This document shows positions 58,647 to 64,000 of a DNA stretch of 64,000 nt, piece after piece. Origin of the DNA: Prostheceraeus crozeri (lineage: Eukaryota > Platyhelminthes > Polycladida > Euryleptidae). The DNA is taken from positions 62,001-126,000 of the forward strand of contig CAJQUW010016166.1 in assembly GCA_907163375.1 (NCBI GenBank), given 5' to 3'. Each line of letters begins with the position of its first letter. The first letter of the stretch is position 1. The translations under genes were made by a program, and so were the position numbers. Under the pieces are notes generated by a model. The model had not been told where the DNA came from. It ran no database searches and was given only the letters and a program-made list of their open reading frames with translations.

Positions 58647-61519
58647 TTTTGGAAGATCGCTCCAACAAACAAGTTAATGATACAAATATCATTTGGTGAA
58701 TGTTAATGATATTTTAATGATATTGTTCATGATATTTCTTGTTCATGATATTTCTAATGATATTTCTGCTGCTGCAAATATCATGAGCATAGTAATGATA
58801 TTTCTTTAATGATTTTATCGTTTCGGAAATGTCATTGAGTGAAATTGACTATATTTTCATGAATGTGAAGCATTTATTGAATATTATATTAAAAGTGCAA
58901 GTGAAATTAAATGATATTTATGTCATCGTCCTTCATTAACTGTGTCTCGATGCAATAGGCTAGTCGGAGGGCCACGCAGCTTAAATGAGTGCGCAAATTT
59001 TCCAAACCAGAATTCAGAGAAATTGCGCAGATTACGTCATCTCATAATTTATTTGGTAATGTAAATTTCGATTTGGTGGAATTACATTTTTAACTCTCTG
59101 CATTGTCGCTCTCAAGTTGATCATTCAACGCTGAATGCATAGAGTAGGTATAGTGTATATTAGGTAGAGTGGTAACTCCGCATTTATTAAATCCCCAATG
59201 TGTATACACTTTCGATTTTATTAAATGAACTCAAGGGAGATCAGGTGGTAATTGACACCAAATGTGAGATATGCAAATTTTTTCAATTTTGCAGAAATTA
59301 CAACGGAATTGAGTGATGATGTGCAACAATGATTTCAATCAAATTTGAAAGATATAAATGAGTCCACATCACTACTCAGATTCAAGAAATGAAAATAAAT
59401 GAAACATGAATTTAGTGAATCATAAAATCATGCCGGTGAAAATTGAATTAAAAACTTGAAATTTCAGCCAAGAACGCACGAATAATATCGCGACTTTTTC
59501 ATGAAGACTTTCATTATAATACAATTCATGAAATTCCCATGATCATCAGCTTAATTTCCGCTTAGCTAGGATGCTTATTATGAAATATACATTCCTTTTG
59601 ATGTCCAACTTGCTTCATACTACTTATGTGGGAGAGTCATCTCGGTAGTAAATAAATTGGCAAATTTTGACTTTTTTCAAAAGTGCTCAAATTTTTTTTT
59701 TGGACTACGGGAACGCAATCTCCGCAAAAAACTGAATCATTTGATATAAAAATTTTCACTGTATACTTTTTTGAATCGACACTCTACCTATATATAACTA
59801 CTCTATGATCCCTACTCTATGGCTGAATGAATTAAAATTCCATATTACAGTCCTTATTTCATTTATCACAAGAGTTTTCAATTGAAATTGCATGATATAC
59901 TATATTTTGTTTAACTGCAGCTACACGTACTTTTTGATAATGCAGTAGAGGAGCAATGGGATGGTGGCAGATTTCTTGTTCAGTTTTTATCATTCCGATA
60001 ACTGTCGGAGGCATATTCATTATTGTGAGAGATAAATGTCCAGCAATACAATGCATGTGTAGCAATTGACAAGAGTTCTACTATCCACAATGTGCTGGGA
60101 CTGAATTATTGATGACATAGTTTTATTCATTCAACTTGAGAAGCATCTGACACAAACTCTTCCGATGAACCAATTCGTGTGTTTCTATTGTCATCTGGTG
60201 TATATGCCAACATTCACTTTACTTCAGACCACAATTCACGATGGCATTTATTTCACTTGACTTCAAGCAGGTTGATAACTTTATCGATGACTACTCTGTG
60301 GACTGGGTTAGGAACACATCAGCTGATATATGTTTAACTAATTCACCCCAACCACAAAATTTCACCATAACAACTGAGTGCGCATTTTCGAATTTGTTGA
60401 CCCGGGCCAAATTTAGGATCAGCTGACAAAATGAGAGACTGTTCTACGCATGTAAGCAAGCTTGCTGACACAATTTCCTTGATTGGCAGCTGTACTAACT
60501 TAATCCTTTGACTAAAGTGTCTGTATTTCTACTGAGAAACGTATGACAAAGAAGAAATCATTGAGCAGTAATATCAGCTCCTGAATCTACCGGAGCACGT
60601 TTTGGACTATGTGTTCTGAAAACGATTTTCGACCAACGTCAGAAGAACACTGCAATTGACAACAAATGGTGAGTAGCAATTTATTGTTTTCAGCTATTTT
60701 TTAAGCGAACTAATTAATTAGATTAATTAATTCAGGTTAAAACAATGGGTATTCCGTGAAACAGTATACACTTCCATTTATTATTTAAGCAGCTATCATA
60801 CTTATTCAAGCAGCTATATTTTCGTATATATTCACACCTCAACCATTGTAGTGGAAGCACAATTGATGATTTTATATTGCCACCGTTAAACGGACATTAC
60901 TATCATATTGTATAAGCTTCATTAACACTGAGTATTCACAATTTTCCTATATTATAGAGCACGCTACGAACACTACATCTTAGACAATTTTTCTACGCAT
61001 ATTCAGTGCATAGGTTCCTGTATCTTCGTGTTTAGTAGGCCAGTCTAACACAAGAGGAAGCTACATAACGTGACTATCAATGAACTTCCGCTTTATTTGC
61101 AAAAGAAGATTTATAGGCATATTACAAATTAACAAATTAATTTCAATCACTATACTAGATATTATTTAGCAGCATCTTTGGGAGGTTGTTGAAGTACATT
61201 TATTGCACTCATCCAATTAAGCAGACAATACATCTGCTACTCGCAACTGCTAATTTCTGAACTATATATCAGAACGTCACTCATTAGTACAGTTTGATCT
61301 AGGTAGTAAGCAAATTAAGAGCATCTTTTTTGAAAGAAAGCATTAATTTTCTGCTAAATTTTGATTCTCTTGAGTGCTTTGATTAAAATTATTCACTGAA
61401 ATATATAGCAACATATATTATTGCCACTGATATCATCAAATCTGAGCTAGAGTTAGGTTTATAAGCTTGTAATATAAAAAAGCGCATCAATACCTAGAAA
61501 AGGGGATTATTTAAGGTGG
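58647..61519. other. unassigned AT-rich sequence
   Basis: 58670-58930 is rich in repeated ATGATATTT. The remainder shows no gene I can support; open frames (such as 60241-60426) are short and without domains. It may be host intron or intergenic sequence. Confidence 0.4.
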
Positions 61520-61831
61520 TTGAAACCTGCTAGTAATGTTTCCATTCCAAAGTCAACTTTATGGCGAATGTCAAAAAGTTTGAAAGAAAGTACATGTAAC
61601 TCCATCAATGATGTATCAAACCCAGTCGACGATCAGGAACCAATGGAAGATATCATTTATACCGATGATTTAGAATTTGACTTCAGCGTTCCTGAATTAT
61701 CTGATGAAGCCGAACAAATTTTTGATGAAAATGTTTATACGGATCACGTGAATGAAATAGAGGATCATGATGAAACACCGCTGTATGAATCAACAATTTT
61801 TTTGAAAAATATCAAGATGGCTTCAACTTGA
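61520..61831 (+). CDS. acidic ORF, possible host exon
   Basis: A frame of 103 codons; there is no ATG at its start (TTG), the first ATG being the M of WRMSKSLKES. It has NVSIPKSTLWRMSKSLK, then a strongly acidic stretch (EPMEDIIYTDDLEFDF, ELSDEAEQIFDENVYTD, EIEDHDETPLYE). Composition is far from random for this AT-rich region, so a coding exon is plausible. No domain recognised. A 31-bp tandem duplication (TTCAACTTGATGATGCATCT...) begins at its stop, 61817-61878. Confidence 0.4.
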   Translation: MKPASNVSIPKSTLWRMSKSLKESTCNSINDVSNPVDDQEPMEDIIYTDDLEFDFSVPELSDEAEQIFDENVYTDHVNEIEDHDETPLYESTIFLKNIKMAST

Positions 61832-62540
61832 TGATGCATCTCATATAACCTTCAACTTGATGATGCATCTCATATAACTCCCCACTGCGCGACTAACTTT
61901 AAAGATAGTTCCCACCGTCAAGGTGTCTCATTCGGTCATTCCCGACACGTGGTCTTATTTGTAATGGAAGTTTATCTTCAATGCTAGGTAATATAGCATA
62001 TATTGCATGCATATTTTACTGCGCACACACACTTACAAATACAACCATAAATATAAATATAGATCAATATCTTCAACCAGACTTAGAAGCCTAAAAGTTT
62101 CAAAACTGTTCGAGATTTATGCACAATCATATTATTTGTAACAAGATTCTCTTAATTAATTTCAATCATTTTTACGTTACGACCACCAAGCTGGAAAATG
62201 AAATGCAAATGGACATAGTTTACGTTACCAGAATATACTGCACTTGCAGTTCAATGTTCAATAAGTTTAAAATGCGGCATTTTTATTGTCTTAAGGACGT
62301 CCATTATTCATGCTCCTTTAGCCCATGTTTTTCCTTATGAACGACATTATTGGAACATATTAATAGATGAAAATACCCTCTTAACAGACCTCCTGTAAAT
62401 GTGACGAACGCTTAGATATTGCTTGGCACGAACATTTCCAGATAACGGAAAAGCCTTAAGGATAAAGGCCTTAGGTAAGTTTATTAGCCATAGTTATGGT
62501 TCAATATAAGTATCCAATCATCATTGATTATTTTTACAGA
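61832..62540. other. unassigned; 31-bp tandem duplication at 61817-61878
   Basis: After the tandem duplication no supported gene is seen. The right end leads into a 3' splice site (TTATTTTTACAG) at 62541. Confidence 0.45.
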
Positions 62541-62618
62541 TACATTCGCTAAGGCCGAGGAGAGCTTATGTCGTCTTCTCAGGTCTCAGAAGGAGAAGAC
62601 GGTCGAAGTTGTTGCCGG
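62541..62618 (+). CDS. host gene exon (helical segment)
   Basis: Bounded by TTATTTTTACAG on the left and GTAAGT on the right. One frame is open and reads TFAKAEESLCRLLRSQKEKT, then VEVVAG, a charged helix. It fits as the exon before 62803-63126 on the basis of splice sites, strand and style. Weak evidence alone. Confidence 0.45.
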
Positions 62619-62802
62619 TGTAAGTGCAAATATGATTTTCTTTTTAGTGCTTGATATTTTTCTCAACTGCCTTCAGTACTTCATACAAAGCTAGTAGAAT
62701 TAATAACTTCATTTCCAACTTTTATTTCGAAAGAAAATTAATCTTGTCGACGCATTTCGTGAAATTGTTAATTGTCATAATTGTTAACATTTTTTTAAAT
62801 TT

Positions 62803-63126
62803 ATGATTGAAAATATTAACTTAGATATCATCAGCACCAATGAAACTAGATCCTTCGTTTTTTTCCTTTATAAAGTCAACCACGATCATCATGTCAGTGT
62901 TTCTGATCACGAAATTGTAGCAAATATTGATGCAGCTAGTTTTGGAACTTTCATGAAAATCAATGTTGTTCAACTTCTCATTCAGGACGAGCTTTGCAAA
63001 TTGTCGAAGGTGGAACTGGTACAACGCATTAGGAAGCTGGTGTTTCAGGTCACCAATCTGCAACGCTTGAATTCCATTTTGATTGAAGATGTCCCGATGA
63101 CCATCTCACGGACTCTGCGATCAATC
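62803..63126 (+). CDS. host gene exon (leucine-rich helical segment)
   Basis: An open frame ending at a donor (TCAATC|GTAAGT). The last ~60 residues look coding: FGTFMKINVVQLLIQDELCK, KVELVQRIRKLVFQVTNLQR, EDVPMTISRTLRSI; the heptad spacing suggests a coiled coil. The true exon start is probably an internal acceptor such as CATGTCAG near 62893, not the ATG at 62803. It joins in phase 0 to the exon at 63260. Confidence 0.5.
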
Positions 63127-63259
63127 GTAAGTGAATATTCTCATAATGAAGTAAATAAGCAAAATTCTTAAAAAATTATAATAAAATTAATTTATGCATG
63201 TACACTGAAATGCTAAATATTCAAATAAAAGTACTTATTTTTAAGTTCACGTGCGTCAG

Positions 63260-63839
63260 GAGGCGAAGAGCTTCACTGATGCTCTCAGTATCGCGGCGAT
63301 GGATACAGGAGAACCCGAGATGGGGATGCTGGAATTCATGGAGGACTATGCTGCCTTAGCTGCCCACAGACCTGCCACTCCAACAATGCCGGCGCATCCA
63401 CAAACCTCAGCCCTTCACGATCCCGTCCAGTCTTCCGCATTTGTTCCAGCACCTGAGCATCCATCACCACCGCCCGTCCACCTTCCTACAACGCCCGTCC
63501 ACCTGCCTACAACGCCCGTCCACCTGCCTACAACGCCCGTCTACTTTCCTGCAACGCCCGTTCACCTACCTCCTACACCTACAGCTTCATCTGTTCTCCG
63601 TGACGTTAAGAATTGTCGTCCACGAACGCCGAGAACCCCGCAGCCGGTTGCTGTTGGCGAAGTTCCTGTCCTAACTGATATCCAAGCACTTGCCATCAAA
63701 GCTTGTCGCCAGTGGAAGAAGCTGGTTAGTGTCATGTTAGGGACAGCGTATGCCAGGAAGCAGTTGGTGCAGCTGAGTGCTGTTCGGTCAAGAGGTGGTG
63801 GACCAGTAGTCAGCTCTAATGTCCGGAACTGGATCTTCA
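63260..63839 (+). CDS. host gene exon: proline-rich repeats and possible BEN-like domain
   Basis: Acceptor GTGCGTCAG|GAG and donor TTCA|GTAAGT. The frame reads EAKSFTDALSIAAMDTGEP, MLEFMEDYAALAAHRP, then a proline-rich linker with seven-residue repeats (VHLPTTP three times and two variants), then a basic stretch (RPRTPRTPQPV). The C-terminal part is TDIQALAIKACRQWKKLVSV, RKQLVQLSAVRSRGGG and SSNVRNWIFS. Its helix pattern and small G-rich turn loosely resemble BEN domains, low confidence. GC content is higher than in the surroundings, supporting coding. The gene continues beyond the window. Confidence 0.55.
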
Positions 63840-64000
63840 GTAAGTAGAAATATATCTGTTCACATGTATTCTTGGCAGAAACACTCAGATGTCAACCAAG
63901 CAAGTACAAGTTGTTGCAGAGGATTTTTTAAGCTAAACCCACTGGGGGGGGGGCATTCTTCAGAAAAACATTTTTATGCCGATTTTGCAAATAAGCTGAC
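63840..64000 (+). other. intron start of host gene
   Basis: Begins GTAAGTAGAAAT. Ends in a G-run followed by CATTCTTCAGAAAAACATTT, resembling the 102-bp repeat. No coding. Confidence 0.5.

Noticed and set aside
60241-60426. 61-codon plus-strand frame
   Set aside because: Short, no recognisable domain, no nearby coding exons or splice sites.

Overview
The window looks like AT-rich nuclear DNA from an animal, probably an aquatic invertebrate. The evidence is GT-AG introns, polyadenylation signals, Penelope-like retroelements with GIY-YIG endonucleases, mariner, hAT and IS630-type transposons, and Polinton-like (adintovirus-like) elements. The species cannot be told. Almost the whole window is nested mobile DNA in a satellite array. 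Host-like coding sequence is limited to DUF7869-like exons at the left edge and part of a multi-exon gene at the right edge (62541-63839).

Layout. 1-3084: DUF7869-like exons, a TA-flanked MITE (1740-2734) and three 102-bp repeats. 3085-55110: a 25-bp-unit satellite built of fold-back modules (forward array, conserved centre, reverse array, conserved spacer). It is interrupted by: (a) an IS630/DUF4817-type transposon (4522-15783), itself broken by a head-to-head Penelope complex (5253-15106), itself broken by a Polinton-like element P2 (5775-11669, 6-bp duplication TGTCTG); (b) a mariner with an intact transposase (15894-17304); (c) a hAT remnant (19117-20660); (d) a large palindromic element A (22312-53531, ends AG...CT, 6-bp duplication ATCATA), whose right arm holds a second palindromic Polinton-like element P1 (38192-52811, duplication TATATA). 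55111-62540: mostly unassigned, with a second Penelope family between inverted repeats and a small inverted repeat.

P1 and P2 are one family. They carry a retroviral-type integrase in frame with a parvovirus-type phospholipase A2, an adenain-like cysteine protease, a major-capsid-like protein (F54H12.2-like family), and small hydrophobic or coiled-coil proteins. No protein-primed DNA polymerase or packaging ATPase is visible. P1 is a dimer of one end: two 6.4-kb arms both match the protease-side half of P2 around a 1.7-kb centre. Because a single 6-bp duplication flanks the whole palindrome, it was probably already palindromic when it integrated, like a defective symmetric genome of a protein-primed replicon.

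Element A has the same one-end-dimer architecture but an unrelated gene set: compact genes with canonical TATA boxes and short introns (one directly after the ATG), a DEDDh-type exonuclease, a basic-tailed protein, a zinc-finger/acidic protein and large 30/235/470-bp repeat arrays. I recognise no polymerase, integrase or capsid gene in A. It is the best candidate here for an undescribed system: an intron-bearing, TATA-driven, palindromic element with Polinton-type termini.
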